Assembly (NCBI RefSeq): GCF_003130585.1
Contig: NZ_QFKX01000001.1
Span: 372,001 to 436,000, forward strand
Direction: 5' to 3'
DNA length: 64,000 bases
DNA from: Brachybacterium endophyticum
Lineage (GTDB): Bacteria > Actinomycetota > Actinomycetes > Actinomycetales > Dermabacteraceae
Of this stretch, positions 1 through 9,448 are shown in pieces. A model generated the notes under the pieces. It saw only the letters and a program-made list of their open reading frames with translations, was not told the origin of the DNA and ran no database searches. The position numbers and the translations under genes were made by a program. Numbering within the stretch: position 1 is the first letter of the stretch; each line of letters starts with the position of its first letter.

Positions 1-219
1 TGCCGGGACGACAAGATTCGGCGATCGCCGGACGACCAGCGACTCCGCGTGATATGTGAGGCGCGTGCCACATCCGGGGTGCTCCTTCGGAGGCGCGGGG
101 CCGCCGCGGCGCCGAGGGGATGCGACGGGCGCGGTGGGGGAGGAGCGCCGCGCTGGCGGTAGCCTGACCCCGGCCGTTCTCCCCGACGGCCCGTCGACGC
201 TGACACAGGAGGCCTCCCC

Positions 220-2523
220 ATGTCCCCCGCTTCCCCTGATCCCTCCTCCGACCGGGCGGCCTCCGCCGGGGCCGGTGCGGCCGCTGCGACGGCCGCCGCC
301 CCGCCCGCCGCGGTCGACGAGGACACCCTGCGCGCCGAGCAGCGCTGGACCCCCGCGAAGATCGTGCTGTGGGTGGCGATCTCGCTGGTCGGCGCGATCG
401 GCTGGCTGATGCTGGCCCTCGCCCGCGGCGAGACCGTCAACGCGATCTGGTTCGTCTTCGCCGCGGTCGCGACCTACCTCGTCGCCTACCGCTTCTACGC
501 CAAGTTCATCCAGAACCGGCTGGTCAGGCCCGACGACACCCGCGCCACCCCGGCCGAGGCCGAGTACGACGGCAAGGACTACGTCCCCACCGACCGTCGG
601 ATCCTGTTCGGCCACCACTTCGCCGCGATCGCGGGCGCCGGACCGCTCGTCGGCCCGGTGCTGGCCGCGCAGATGGGCTATTTGCCCGGCACCATCTGGA
701 TCATCGTCGGCGTGGTGCTCGCCGGTGCCGTCCAGGACTTCCTGGTGCTCGTGATCTCGACCCGTCGGCACGGGCGCTCGCTGGGACAGATGGCCCGCGA
801 CGAGCTGGGCCTGGTCGGCGGCATCGCCGCGTTCATCGCGACGCTGACCATCATGCTGATCATCATCGCGATCCTCGCGATGGTGGTCGTGAACTCGCTG
901 GGCGAGAGCGCCTGGGGCGTCTACAGCGTGGGCCTGACGATCCCGATCGCCGTGTTCATGGGCCTCTACCTGCGGTTCCTGCGCCCGGGCAAGGTCTTCG
1001 AGGTCTCCGTGGTGGGCGTGATCCTGCTGCTGCTGGCGATCGTCTCCGGCCGCTGGGTCGCCGAGACCGGCTGGGGCGAGGCCCTGTTCCACCTGGACCG
1101 TCCCGTCCTCGCGGGCCTGATCATCGCCTACGGCTTCATCGCCGCGGTGCTGCCGGTGTGGGTGCTGCTCGCCCCGCGCGACTACCTCTCGACCTTCATG
1201 AAGATCGGCACCATCGTCATGCTCGCCGTCGCCATCGTGGTGGTGCGCCCGAGCATCTCCACCCCGGCGGTCTCCGAGTTCGCCTCGCGCACCGACGGGC
1301 CCGTCTTCACCGGCGCCCTGTTCCCGTTCCTCTTCGTCACCATCGCCTGCGGCGCCCTCTCCGGCTTCCACGCGATGATCGCCTCGGGCACCACCCCGAA
1401 GCTGGTCGAGAAGGAACGCCAGATGCGCATGATCGGCTACGGCGGCATGCTCATGGAGTCCTTCGTGGCGATCATGGCGCTGGTCGCGGCGGTCTCCATC
1501 GACCGCGGCATCTACTTCGCGATGAACTCCTCGGCCGCCGCGACCGGCGGCACCATCGAGGGCGCCGCCCAGTTCGTGAACTCCCTGGGCCTGACCGGCG
1601 TGAACCTGGACCCCGCGACGCTCTCGCAGACCGCGAAGGACGTCGGCGAGGAGTCGATCGTCTCGCGCACCGGCGGCGCCCCGACGCTCGCCGTGGGCCT
1701 CGCCGGGATCATGCACAAGCTGGTCGGCGGCGCGGGCATGATGGCGTTCTGGTACCACTTCGCGATCATGTTCGAGGCGCTGTTCATCCTCACCAGCGTC
1801 GACGCCGGCACCCGCGTGGCCCGCTTCATGCTGGCCGACGTCCTGGGCGGCTGGAAGCCCCGCTTCCGCGACCACTCCTGGCGTCCGGGTGCCTGGCTCA
1901 CCACCGCCGTGATGGTCGCCGGCTGGGGATCGATCCTGATGATGGGCGTGCTCGACCCCCTCGGCGGCATCAACACGCTGTTCCCCCTGTTCGGCATCGC
2001 CAACCAGCTGCTCGCCGCGGTCGCGCTCGCGATCTGCCTGGTGGTCTTCGCCCGCAAGGGACGCACCTGGAGCCTGCTGATCATCGCCGTGCCGCTCGCC
2101 TTCACGGCCATCGTCACCATCACCGGCTCGGCCCAGAAGATCTTCTCCTCGGATCCCGGGGTGGGCTACTGGGCGAACCATCTCGCCTACCGGAAGGCCC
2201 TGGCCGACGGCAAGACCGAGCTGGGCCTGGCGAAGTCGGTCGAGGACATGCACGCGGTCGTCTTCAACACCGCCGTGCAGGGGTCGCTGTCGATCCTGTT
2301 CGTGGTGTGCACGATCATCGTCCTGCTGGTCTCGCTCTGGCGCACCTGGCAGGCGCTGAACGGGAAGAACCTGCTGGACACCGAGGCCCCGCGCGTCGAG
2401 TCCGAGTACTTCGCGCCGGCGGGCATGGTCGCCACCCCCGGGGAGAAGCAGCTCGAGGGCCGCTGGGCCGATCACCTGCGCGAGCACCCCGAGAAGGACC
2501 TCGCCGGGACGGTGGGGCACTGA
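220..2523 (+). CDS. cstA: Carbon starvation protein CstA family transporter
   Basis: A 767-residue polytopic membrane protein of the CstA/BtsT family, whose characterised members are peptide or pyruvate transporters induced by carbon limitation. The sequence shows a poorly conserved Ala-rich N-terminus (residues 1-45), then many hydrophobic helices, with the typical polar block containing GHHFAAIAGAGPLVGP around residue 130 and a long periplasmic-type insertion near residues 420-490. The ATG is preceded by ACAGGAGGCC at good spacing. The stop codon overlaps the start of the next gene by one base, and that gene is the YbdD/YjiX partner usually encoded with cstA, which supports the call. Whether the substrate is pyruvate or peptides cannot be read from the sequence. 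Confidence 0.95.
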   Translation: MSPASPDPSSDRAASAGAGAAAATAAAPPAAVDEDTLRAEQRWTPAKIVLWVAISLVGAIGWLMLALARGETVNAIWFVFAAVATYLVAYRFYAKFIQNRLVRPDDTRATPAEAEYDGKDYVPTDRRILFGHHFAAIAGAGPLVGPVLAAQMGYLPGTIWIIVGVVLAGAVQDFLVLVISTRRHGRSLGQMARDELGLVGGIAAFIATLTIMLIIIAILAMVVVNSLGESAWGVYSVGLTIPIAVFMGLYLRFLRPGKVFEVSVVGVILLLLAIVSGRWVAETGWGEALFHLDRPVLAGLIIAYGFIAAVLPVWVLLAPRDYLSTFMKIGTIVMLAVAIVVVRPSISTPAVSEFASRTDGPVFTGALFPFLFVTIACGALSGFHAMIASGTTPKLVEKERQMRMIGYGGMLMESFVAIMALVAAVSIDRGIYFAMNSSAAATGGTIEGAAQFVNSLGLTGVNLDPATLSQTAKDVGEESIVSRTGGAPTLAVGLAGIMHKLVGGAGMMAFWYHFAIMFEALFILTSVDAGTRVARFMLADVLGGWKPRFRDHSWRPGAWLTTAVMVAGWGSILMMGVLDPLGGINTLFPLFGIANQLLAAVALAICLVVFARKGRTWSLLIIAVPLAFTAIVTITGSAQKIFSSDPGVGYWANHLAYRKALADGKTELGLAKSVEDMHAVVFNTAVQGSLSILFVVCTIIVLLVSLWRTWQALNGKNLLDTEAPRVESEYFAPAGMVATPGEKQLEGRWADHLREHPEKDLAGTVGH

Positions 2524-2747
2524 TGTCGCCGCTGACGGCGCGAGGGATCCGGCCGACGCCGGATCCCCGCGCCGCGCTGCGGGGACTGCGGCGCTTCGCC
2601 CGCGGCGTGCTGGGCTCGGACGCCTACGACCGCTACCTGCACCACCACCGCATCACCGGGTGCAGCCACGCGCCGCTGAGCGAGAAGGAGTTCTGGCGCC
2701 GGAAGTACGCCGACCAGGGAGAGAACCCCTCCTCGGGCTGCTGCTGA
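2523..2747 (+). CDS. YbdD/YjiX family small protein
   Basis: A 74-residue protein of the YbdD/YjiX (DUF466-like) family. These small proteins are almost always encoded directly after cstA/btsT genes, and in E. coli they are needed for pyruvate transport by the partner. Family hallmarks visible here are an Arg-rich start, a YDRYLHHH-like centre, the PLSEKEFWRRKYADQ stretch and a Cys-ending tail (GCC). The ATG overlaps the cstA stop codon (TGATG), so translation is coupled. A strong hairpin follows immediately, so the pair forms a two-gene unit. Confidence 0.9.
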   Translation: MSPLTARGIRPTPDPRAALRGLRRFARGVLGSDAYDRYLHHHRITGCSHAPLSEKEFWRRKYADQGENPSSGCC

Positions 2748-2750
2748 GAG

Positions 2751-2786
2751 TCGGCCGGGGCGCGCGGTCCCGCCCGCCCCGGCCGA
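2751..2786 (+). terminator. Hairpin terminator after cstA-ybdD
   Basis: A perfect 12-bp inverted repeat (TCGGCCGGGGCG at 2751-2762 and its complement at 2775-2786) with a 12-nt loop starts four bases after the ybdD stop codon. No T-run follows, as is common for hairpin terminators in high-GC actinobacteria. Confidence 0.6.
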
Positions 2787-2883
2787 TGATCCTCGGTGAC
2801 CCATTTACCGGCGGCGCTCCGCGGTGCCATGCTCTCCCTACGTCTCGCGCCGCACGGCGCGTTCCGAGGGCGGGAGGGTCCCC

Positions 2884-4092
2884 GTGACCGCGACACCTGG
2901 CACCCCGAACGAGGCCGCGCGCGCCGCGGCGGGCGCCCTGCCGGAGCCGCCGATCCCGCCCACGATGTCGGCCGTCCGCCTCGTCGGCCACGGCGGACTC
3001 GAGCAGCTCGTGCATGCGGATGACGTCCCCACGCCGAGCCCCGCCGCGGGCGAGGTGCTGATCGACGTCCACGCCTGCGGGATGAACAACACCGACGTGT
3101 GGGTGCGCGAGGGCGCCTACGGCAGCGACACCGACCCCAGCGAGGTCTCCACCTGGCGGCGCGGGCGCTCCACCTTGGAGTTCCCGCGCATCCAGGGCAC
3201 CGACATCGTCGGCCGCATCGTGGCGGTCGGGGAGGGCGTCGAGCCGGGCCGCGTGGGCGAGCGGGTGATGGTGGACTTCAGCATCTACAACCGCCCGGAG
3301 AGCGACGACTCCCTGGCCGACATCGACTACATCGGCCACGGCCGCGACGGCGGCTACGCCGAGTACGTCGCGGTCCCCGCCGAGAACGCCTACGAGATCA
3401 GCGCCGACATCCCCGACGCGGGCCTGGCGACCTTCTGCTGCGCCTACCTCACGGCCGAGCAGATGCTCGTGCGCGCCCGCCTCGGTGAGGGCGAGAGAGT
3501 GCTGGTGACAGGGGCCTCCGGCGGTGTCGGCTCGGCGATCCTGCAGCTCGCGCGGGTGCGGGGAGCGGTCCCGTACGCCGTCTCCAGCCACGGCAAGGAG
3601 GAGGCGTTGCGCGCCATCGGCGCCGAGGACGTCGTCCTGCGGGATGCGCCGGACCTGGTCGCCGAGGTCGAGCGGGTAGCGGACGGGCCGATCGACGTGG
3701 TCGCCGACCTGGTGGCCGGGCCGATGTTCAACGACCTGCTGCGGATCCTGCGCCCCGAGGGCCGCTACACGACCGCGGGCGCGATCGGCGGGCCCGTCGT
3801 GGACCTCGACCTGCGCACCATGTATCTCAAGCAGCTCGAGCTGCACGGCTCCTCCCAGGGGACCCGCACCGCGTTCCGCCGGCTCGTCGAGCACATCCAG
3901 GGCGGGCGGATCCGCCCGCTGCTGGACCGCACCTTCCGCCTCTCGGACTTCCACGAGGCGCAGCGGACCTTCATGGGCAAGACCTACATCGGCAAGCTCG
4001 TCGTGGTGCCCGACCGGCACTGGGACGAGGTCGGTGCACCGTTCGCCGGCGCCGAGGCCAGCTCCGCGGCGGGCGATCCCGATGCGCCGTGA
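2884..4092 (+). CDS. Zinc-independent alcohol dehydrogenase / quinone oxidoreductase-like (MDR superfamily)
   Basis: A 402-residue medium-chain dehydrogenase/reductase. The N-terminal GroES-like domain carries a GMNNTDVWVREGAY segment, followed by a Rossmann domain with the nucleotide-binding motif VTGASGGVGSAIL and a typical C-terminal LDRTFRLSDFHEAQ segment. The structural-zinc Cys cluster of zinc alcohol dehydrogenases is not evident, so quinone-reductase-like chemistry is more likely. GTG at 2884 was chosen because GGGCGGGAGGG lies just upstream; an in-frame ATG at 2824 has no good ribosome site, and ATG 2965 is a shorter alternative. The 3' end overlaps the next gene by 11 bases, suggesting the two act together, perhaps on a hydroxyproline-like or related substrate (inference). 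Confidence 0.8.
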   Translation: MTATPGTPNEAARAAAGALPEPPIPPTMSAVRLVGHGGLEQLVHADDVPTPSPAAGEVLIDVHACGMNNTDVWVREGAYGSDTDPSEVSTWRRGRSTLEFPRIQGTDIVGRIVAVGEGVEPGRVGERVMVDFSIYNRPESDDSLADIDYIGHGRDGGYAEYVAVPAENAYEISADIPDAGLATFCCAYLTAEQMLVRARLGEGERVLVTGASGGVGSAILQLARVRGAVPYAVSSHGKEEALRAIGAEDVVLRDAPDLVAEVERVADGPIDVVADLVAGPMFNDLLRILRPEGRYTTAGAIGGPVVDLDLRTMYLKQLELHGSSQGTRTAFRRLVEHIQGGRIRPLLDRTFRLSDFHEAQRTFMGKTYIGKLVVVPDRHWDEVGAPFAGAEASSAAGDPDAP

Positions 4093-5113
4093 ACGCAGCG
4101 TCGAGCTGATCGACACCCAGTCCGGCGGGGACGTCAGCCGGATCGTCACCGCCGGCATCGAACCGATCCCCGGCACCACGGCCCTGGAGAAGGCGCGCTA
4201 CCTGCAGCGCGAGGGAGATGGTCTGCGGCGCCTGCTGCTCTCGGAGCCCTACGGCGACCCCGCGATGTCCGTCGACTTGATCGTCGAGCCCGGTCACCCC
4301 GAGGCGCAGGCCGGCTACATCATCATGGAGGCGATGGGGTACCCGATGTACTCGGGCTCCAACACGATCTGCACCGCGACCGCGCTGCTGGAGAGCGGCA
4401 TGATCCCGATGACCGGCGGCACCCAGCAGGTCGTCCTCGAGTCCCCGGCGGGCCTCGCCCGGGTCACGGCCGAATGCGCCGACGGCCGGGTCGAGTCGAT
4501 CACCACCAAGGGCGAACCGGCCTTCGTCGCCGACCGCGACCTGCGGATCGAGGTGCCCGAGTACGGACCGGTCCGCTTCGACCTGGTGTGGAGCGGCGCC
4601 TACTACGCGCTGGTCCGGGCCGATGAGCACGGCTTCGCCATCACGGCCGAGGAGCAGATCGCGCTGACGGCCTTCGGTGATGCGTTCGTGCGCGCCGCCC
4701 GGCCGGGTCTGCGTCAGGAGCACCCCTCCCTCGGCGACGTCGGCCCGCTGCCGTTCGTGCACTTCGCGGGACCGATCCGCCGTGGGGACGACGGGATCGA
4801 CGAGTCGCCCTCGGCGACCTACGTCCACCCCGGCGTGATCTGCCGCAGCCCCACCGGCACCGGCACCTCGGCGCGGCTGGCGCTGATGGCCGAGGACGGC
4901 GAGCTCGCACCCGGTGACGCCCTGCGCACGATCTCCCCGCGCGGCAGCAGCTTCGTGGGCACCCTGCTGGGGCCGACGCAGGTGGAGGGGCTGTCCGCCT
5001 GGGACTCGACGACCACCGGGGCGGCGCGGCTGATGGCGCACTCGCGGATCACCGTGGACCTCGACGACCCGCTCGTGGACGCCTCGGACCTGGAGCCGCT
5101 GCTGCGGCAGTGA
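4082..5113 (+). CDS. Proline racemase family protein with Ser/Thr in place of both catalytic Cys
   Basis: A 343-residue member of the proline racemase / 4-hydroxyproline epimerase / trans-3-hydroxyproline dehydratase superfamily. The two conserved active-site blocks are recognisable: PMYSGSNTICTATALLESG (Ser91 sits where the first catalytic Cys of MCGHN lies in racemases) and CRSPTGTGTSARLAL (Thr258 sits where the second Cys of SPCGTG lies). Losing both thiols argues against a two-base racemase or epimerase and favours a dehydratase or another lyase, but the exact activity is unproven. ATG 4082 lies inside the preceding reductase gene (11-bp overlap), so the two are probably translationally coupled. 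An upstream in-frame ATG at 4034 would overlap further and lacks support. Confidence 0.85.
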   Translation: MRRERSVELIDTQSGGDVSRIVTAGIEPIPGTTALEKARYLQREGDGLRRLLLSEPYGDPAMSVDLIVEPGHPEAQAGYIIMEAMGYPMYSGSNTICTATALLESGMIPMTGGTQQVVLESPAGLARVTAECADGRVESITTKGEPAFVADRDLRIEVPEYGPVRFDLVWSGAYYALVRADEHGFAITAEEQIALTAFGDAFVRAARPGLRQEHPSLGDVGPLPFVHFAGPIRRGDDGIDESPSATYVHPGVICRSPTGTGTSARLALMAEDGELAPGDALRTISPRGSSFVGTLLGPTQVEGLSAWDSTTTGAARLMAHSRITVDLDDPLVDASDLEPLLRQ

Positions 5114-5158
5114 CACGGGAGGCGGGGAGCGGCGTCAGGAGGTTTCGGAGGCGCCCGC

Positions 5159-6679
5159 TCACTCCCCGCGCACGAACTCCCCGAGGTGCTCGCCGAGCGC
5201 GATGCGGCTGGGCTCGTGGGCGTACATCATGTGGCCGGCCTCGTAGTACTCGATCCGGATCCGCTCGCGGTAGTCGTCGGTCGGGATCGGCAGGTGGGCC
5301 AGCACGTGCTCGCTGGCGTGGAACGGGGTCGCCGCATCGTGGTACCCGTGGCCGACGAACACCCTGGTCGAGGGGACCTTGCGCAGCACGCGCGCGAGAT
5401 CGGAGGCCACCTCGACGCTGCGGTTCTCGAACTCCTTGTAGCTCCACGGGTGCACCGCGGGCGAGAAGATCTCGTAGACGACGTCGGTCGTGAAGCCCAG
5501 TTCCTTCTTCAGGTACTGGTTGATCGCCGCGGTGTAGGCGGGGCCCAGCTGGTCGGTCGAGGGATCGGTCTCCATCGAGGCGGCGTTGAGGTTCCCGGTG
5601 GGCGCCGAGAAGCGGCCGTCGATGCGGCCGGCGATCCGACCCTCCACGCGCAGCACCTCGGCGAGGTAGGCCATGTGCTCCACGCGCAGGTCGGCGCGCT
5701 CCACCCAGTCCGGGCCGACGCCGATCAGCGCCGCGATCTGCTCGGCCGCCGCGCGCTTGTCCTCGGCGTCCAGCCGGTGGCCCTGCGCGAGCAGCTGCGG
5801 GTACTCGGCCTCGGCGAAGGCCTCGGCCTCGTCGACCACCTCGAGCAGGGAACGCCCGGGATGCTTGCCGTGCGCATGGGCGATCGCCGCGTAGGTGGGC
5901 AGGTAGTGGACGTAGGGGGCGTCGTTCCCGGCGGGGTAGTCCTCGGCGAACACGATCGTCGAGAAGTCCAGCACCGGGGAGATCAGCGCGATCCCCGCGG
6001 GGGCGACGTTGTAGCGGTCCACGAGCCGGGCGGCGACGGCGCTCGCGCGGGTGGTCCCGTAGGACTCGCCCGCGAGATACAGCGGGGAGAGCCAGCGCTC
6101 GTTGCGGGTCAGCCAGTCCATGATGAACGAGGCCATCAGGTCACGGTCGGCCACCAGCCCGTGATGACGGTCGGGCTTCGCTCCCGGCGCCGGGCGCGAG
6201 AACCCGGTGGACATCGCATCGACCACGACCAAGTCGGCGTCCTTCAGGATCGTCTCGTGGTTGTCCAGGAGGCCGAAGGGCGGCGGGGTGAGCGCGCCGG
6301 TGTCACCGGAGTCGACGCGGCGCGGCCCGAGCAGACCCAGGTGCAGCCACACCGTCGAGGCGCCGGGACCGCCGTTGAAGGCGAAGACCACGGGGCGCTG
6401 GTCACCGCGGTCGGTCGCCACGTAGCTGACGGCGAACAGCTCGGCGTAGGCGGCGCCGCGTGCGTAGGTCTCGCCCTCCGGTTCCTCGCGCAGGACGTAG
6501 GTGCCGGTGGTGGCGGTGTAGGTGAGGGAGCCGTCCGGCAGCTCGAGCACGTGCGCGGTGGTCTCCAGGTGGTCCTCGGGCTTCGGCGCCGCCTCCTCGC
6601 CCGCGCCGGCCGCTCCCGTCGCGTCACCGGCCGCCGCAGTCGTGGACGTGCTGTTCAGGGGGCTGCTGCCGTCGCTCAT
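5159..6679 (-). CDS. S10 family serine carboxypeptidase-like peptidase
   Basis: A 506-residue protein of peptidase family S10 (alpha/beta-hydrolase fold). Visible features are an acidic, Ala-rich N-terminus (1-40), the oxyanion-region motif FNGGPGAS (101-108), the nucleophile elbow GESYG with Ser206, and late segments GHGYHDAATP and AGHMMY consistent with the catalytic Asp and His. No convincing signal peptide is seen, so a cytoplasmic location is likely, as for many actinobacterial S10 homologues. The start overlaps the stop of the debranching-enzyme gene upstream (ATGA), making this the last gene of the TPP-riboswitch operon. The 3' end faces the proline-racemase-family gene. Confidence 0.88.
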   Translation of the reverse strand: MSDGSSPLNSTSTTAAAGDATGAAGAGEEAAPKPEDHLETTAHVLELPDGSLTYTATTGTYVLREEPEGETYARGAAYAELFAVSYVATDRGDQRPVVFAFNGGPGASTVWLHLGLLGPRRVDSGDTGALTPPPFGLLDNHETILKDADLVVVDAMSTGFSRPAPGAKPDRHHGLVADRDLMASFIMDWLTRNERWLSPLYLAGESYGTTRASAVAARLVDRYNVAPAGIALISPVLDFSTIVFAEDYPAGNDAPYVHYLPTYAAIAHAHGKHPGRSLLEVVDEAEAFAEAEYPQLLAQGHRLDAEDKRAAAEQIAALIGVGPDWVERADLRVEHMAYLAEVLRVEGRIAGRIDGRFSAPTGNLNAASMETDPSTDQLGPAYTAAINQYLKKELGFTTDVVYEIFSPAVHPWSYKEFENRSVEVASDLARVLRKVPSTRVFVGHGYHDAATPFHASEHVLAHLPIPTDDYRERIRIEYYEAGHMMYAHEPSRIALGEHLGEFVRGE

Positions 6680-8775
6680 CGAGGTCCTCCGCGTCGTCGG
6701 GTGGTGTCCCGATCGTAGGGGAGGCGGTGGGGCGGCCGTGGGGGATCGAGCACGCCGAGGGTCTGCGCGATCGGGACCGCGCTCGCCGCCGCCCAGGCCT
6801 GCGGGCGGCACGAGGCCGGGTAGGGGAGGGGGGCCTCGACCTCGTCGGATCCCTGCCCACCGAACAGCTCGGGAAGGCGCTGGTCGAACCCGGATGCGGC
6901 GCGCAGCAGACCGCGGGCCAGGACCTGCGCCTCGGCCTGGAATCCGGAGCGCAGCATGCCGCGCAGGATGATCCCGGTGTCGTGGGTCCACACGCTGCCG
7001 CCGTGGTAGCGCAGCGGCCCGTACCCGCCGTTCGTCGTGGACAGGGTGCGGATCCCGAAGCCGGAGAACAGGGTCGGGTCCATCAGTCGGCGCACCACCG
7101 TGCGCTCCTGCTCGGCATCCAGGATCCCGGTGCCCAGCAGATGCCCCATGTTCGAGGCGACGCCGTCGACCGGACGCTTCTCCCCGTCGAGCGCGAGCGC
7201 GATGTACGGGCCCAGCTCGTCCTCGCACCAGAAGTGGGCCTGGAAGACCTCGCGCAGTCGGGCGGCGACGGCGCGCAGGCGGGGCGGGAGGTCGCTGTCG
7301 CCTGCCTGCTCCAGCAGGTCGGCGGCGTGCAGGGCCGCGGCGTGGGCGTAGCCCTGCACTTCCGCCAGGGCGATCGCGCCGCTCGCCAGCGAGCCGTCGG
7401 CGCAGCGGATCGAGTCCCCGGAGTCCTTCCAGCCCTGGTTCGCGAGGCCTCGCCCGGAGGCGTCGAGGTACTCCAGCAGCCCGTCGCCGTCGGCATCGGC
7501 GTGCTCGAGCAGCCAGGTCGCCGCGGCCTCGAGGGGCGCGTGCAGCTCGTCGAGCAGGACCGGGTCGAGGCCCGCCGCGAGGCCGTCGTGCAGCAGCTCG
7601 ATCCACAGCGGTGTCGCGTCGATGGTGCCGTAGTAGACCGGCGGGAGGTGGCCGCCCTCCAGCTCCATGCCCTGCGCGCGCACCTCGTGGAGGATCTTGC
7701 CGGGCTGCTCGGCGGTCTCCGGATCCACGCGCACGCCCTGGTGGCGGGCGAGAGTGCGCAGGGTCCCCTCGGCGACGTGCCGGTCGACGGGCAGCAGCAG
7801 GGAGGCGGCGATCAGCGAGTCGCGCCCGAACAGGGTGAAGAACCACGGGGCGCCCGCCGCGAGGAAGTGACGGCTCGGATCATCCGGGATCTGCAGCCGC
7901 AGGGCGTCGAGGTCGGAGAGGGATCGGGTGAGGAGGTCGGTGACAGCGCGATGCTCGGGGTCGGGGTTGGTCGGTGTGCTCGCCTCGGGAGTCATCGCCG
8001 TCGTGGTCAGCGACGCCGCCTCCCGCAGGGGCGCGAAGGGGACGCCGGGGTCGGAGAGGTCGAGCCGCCAGGTGGTCGTCGCCGTGTCGTGCGCAGGCGC
8101 CTCGAGGGCGAGGTCCCAGGTCACGACGGGACCGTCGACCGAGGGGCCGTCTGGAGAGGAGCCTCGGGCCGACAGACCATCGCCCGCCGGCGCCCCCGCT
8201 GCCGAGCCGTCCCCGGTGCGCAGAGCGGCCTCGCCGTGCTCGCCGAACCGCCAGCGGACGGTCCCGCCGTCGAGAGCCGTCAGGGGGCGGGCAGGGTCCT
8301 GTGTGGCGAGCAGACGCGGGTCCTTGACCTGCGACATCGTCGCGGCATCGGTGACCAGCCCCATCCCCAGGTGTAGCGCGTGGGGGCGGTCGTCGTCGTT
8401 GACCAGGCGCAGGGTCTCGTGCACGCCGTCGGCGCCGACGCTGCGGGTGCGCTCCAGGATCACGAGAGGGTCCTCGACCATGCCCGGGCTGGTGACGAGA
8501 TGGCGGAAGGTCACCTGCCGCGCCGAGACGACCGAGGTGGCGAGCGGGGTGAGCTCGGCCCCGGCGAGCGTGCAGCGCAGGTCCGAGACGACACGCGTGT
8601 CCCCGATGTGGACGCCCTGGGCCCCGGTCCCAGTGATCTCACCGTCCGCGGACGACCAGACCTGGATCGGGGCGTGCAGGACCGCGGTCAGGTCGTGGAG
8701 GAAGGGTTGATGGGATTCCCGGTGACGCTCGGTGCCGAGGGCGGCGGAGGGATCGGGGACACGCGCGGTGCTCAC
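6676..8775 (-). CDS. Glycogen debranching N-terminal domain protein / amylo-alpha-1,6-glucosidase-like
   Basis: A 699-residue protein of the actinobacterial glycogen-debranching-like family: an N-terminal beta-rich domain (about residues 1-220, containing HIGDTRVVSDLRCTL), then an (alpha/alpha)6 glycosidase domain resembling GH63/GH133-type enzymes, with FFTLFGRDSLIAA, YYGTIDATPLWIEL and NQGWKDSGDSI segments. It probably acts on alpha-linked oligosaccharides; the substrate is not known. GTG 8775 was chosen because it fits the family N-terminus and lies four bases after the tenA stop, whereas upstream in-frame sequence is only the shadow of tenA. It overlaps the S10 peptidase start by 4 nt. 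Its presence behind a thiamin riboswitch is unexpected. Confidence 0.85.
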   Translation of the reverse strand: MSTARVPDPSAALGTERHRESHQPFLHDLTAVLHAPIQVWSSADGEITGTGAQGVHIGDTRVVSDLRCTLAGAELTPLATSVVSARQVTFRHLVTSPGMVEDPLVILERTRSVGADGVHETLRLVNDDDRPHALHLGMGLVTDAATMSQVKDPRLLATQDPARPLTALDGGTVRWRFGEHGEAALRTGDGSAAGAPAGDGLSARGSSPDGPSVDGPVVTWDLALEAPAHDTATTTWRLDLSDPGVPFAPLREAASLTTTAMTPEASTPTNPDPEHRAVTDLLTRSLSDLDALRLQIPDDPSRHFLAAGAPWFFTLFGRDSLIAASLLLPVDRHVAEGTLRTLARHQGVRVDPETAEQPGKILHEVRAQGMELEGGHLPPVYYGTIDATPLWIELLHDGLAAGLDPVLLDELHAPLEAAATWLLEHADADGDGLLEYLDASGRGLANQGWKDSGDSIRCADGSLASGAIALAEVQGYAHAAALHAADLLEQAGDSDLPPRLRAVAARLREVFQAHFWCEDELGPYIALALDGEKRPVDGVASNMGHLLGTGILDAEQERTVVRRLMDPTLFSGFGIRTLSTTNGGYGPLRYHGGSVWTHDTGIILRGMLRSGFQAEAQVLARGLLRAASGFDQRLPELFGGQGSDEVEAPLPYPASCRPQAWAAASAVPIAQTLGVLDPPRPPHRLPYDRDTTRRRGGPR

Positions 8776-8779
8776 GCCC

Positions 8780-9448
8780 TCATGCTTCCACGCGGGCTCC
8801 GTCCAGGGCCTGCTGCCAGAACGCGGTCTCCATGCGGGTCGCGGTGCGGAACACCGTGACCAGCTGGGCGAAGCGCGCGGGGGAGAGCTCCCCGCCGGCG
8901 AGCTCGTCGAGGTGGGCGTGCGAGGAGCGGGCCGCGGCCTGGTAGTCCTCGCCGGCGTACTCGGCGATCCAGGTCGCGTACGGATGGTCCGGGGCTGCCT
9001 CGAGGGACGGGGCCAGGGCGGTGCCGATCTCCGCGTAGCCCAGGGTGCAGGGGGTGAGGGCGACCTCGAGGTCGAGCAGGTCACCGGCCATCCCGCAGTC
9101 CAGGACGTAGCGGGTGTAGGCCACGGTCGCCTGCTTCTCCGGGGTGCTCTCGAGCTCCTCGGGCGAGATCCCCCAGGACTCGGTGAGGCCCACGTGCAGG
9201 GCGGTCTCCTCGAGGATCGAGTTGAGCGACTCCGCGGCACGGCCGATGTCGTGCAGCGACCGCGACTTGAAGGCCGCGAGCGCGTTCGCCCGCGCGAACT
9301 GCACGAGGAAGAGATAGTCCTGGACCAGGTAGTCCTGGAAGGCGGGAAGCGGCAGGGTGCCCTCACCGAGCCGGGTGACGAAGTCGTGACGGGTGTAGGC
9401 CTCCCAGTCCTCGGATGCGGCCTCCCGCAGTCGGGTGAACAGGCTCAT
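8780..9448 (-). CDS. tenA: TenA family protein, Cys type (aminopyrimidine aminohydrolase / thiaminase II)
   Basis: A 222-residue all-helical TenA/THI-4 family protein. Cys134, in the motif LTPCTLGY, aligns with the catalytic Cys of classical TenA (TenA_C), which hydrolyses 4-amino-5-aminomethyl-2-methylpyrimidine to HMP in thiamin salvage. Other family features include FQDYLVQDYLFL near residues 37-48 and an EETALH segment near 80. The start overlaps the stop of the upstream Glu-type tenA paralogue by 4 nt, and both lie under the TPP riboswitch, which independently supports a thiamin role. Confidence 0.92.
   Translation of the reverse strand: MSLFTRLREAASEDWEAYTRHDFVTRLGEGTLPLPAFQDYLVQDYLFLVQFARANALAAFKSRSLHDIGRAAESLNSILEETALHVGLTESWGISPEELESTPEKQATVAYTRYVLDCGMAGDLLDLEVALTPCTLGYAEIGTALAPSLEAAPDHPYATWIAEYAGEDYQAAARSSHAHLDELAGGELSPARFAQLVTVFRTATRMETAFWQQALDGARVEA

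Noticed and set aside
369..2747. Long +1-frame ORF across cstA
   Set aside because: Arg/Pro/His-rich translation typical of an alternate frame of high-GC coding DNA; only its last 74 codons (2523-2747) are a real gene, YbdD.
5122..5169. Inverted repeat GCGGGGAG / CTCCCCGC between convergent genes
   Set aside because: Eight-bp arms with a loop over 30 nt, one arm inside the peptidase gene; not a credible terminator.
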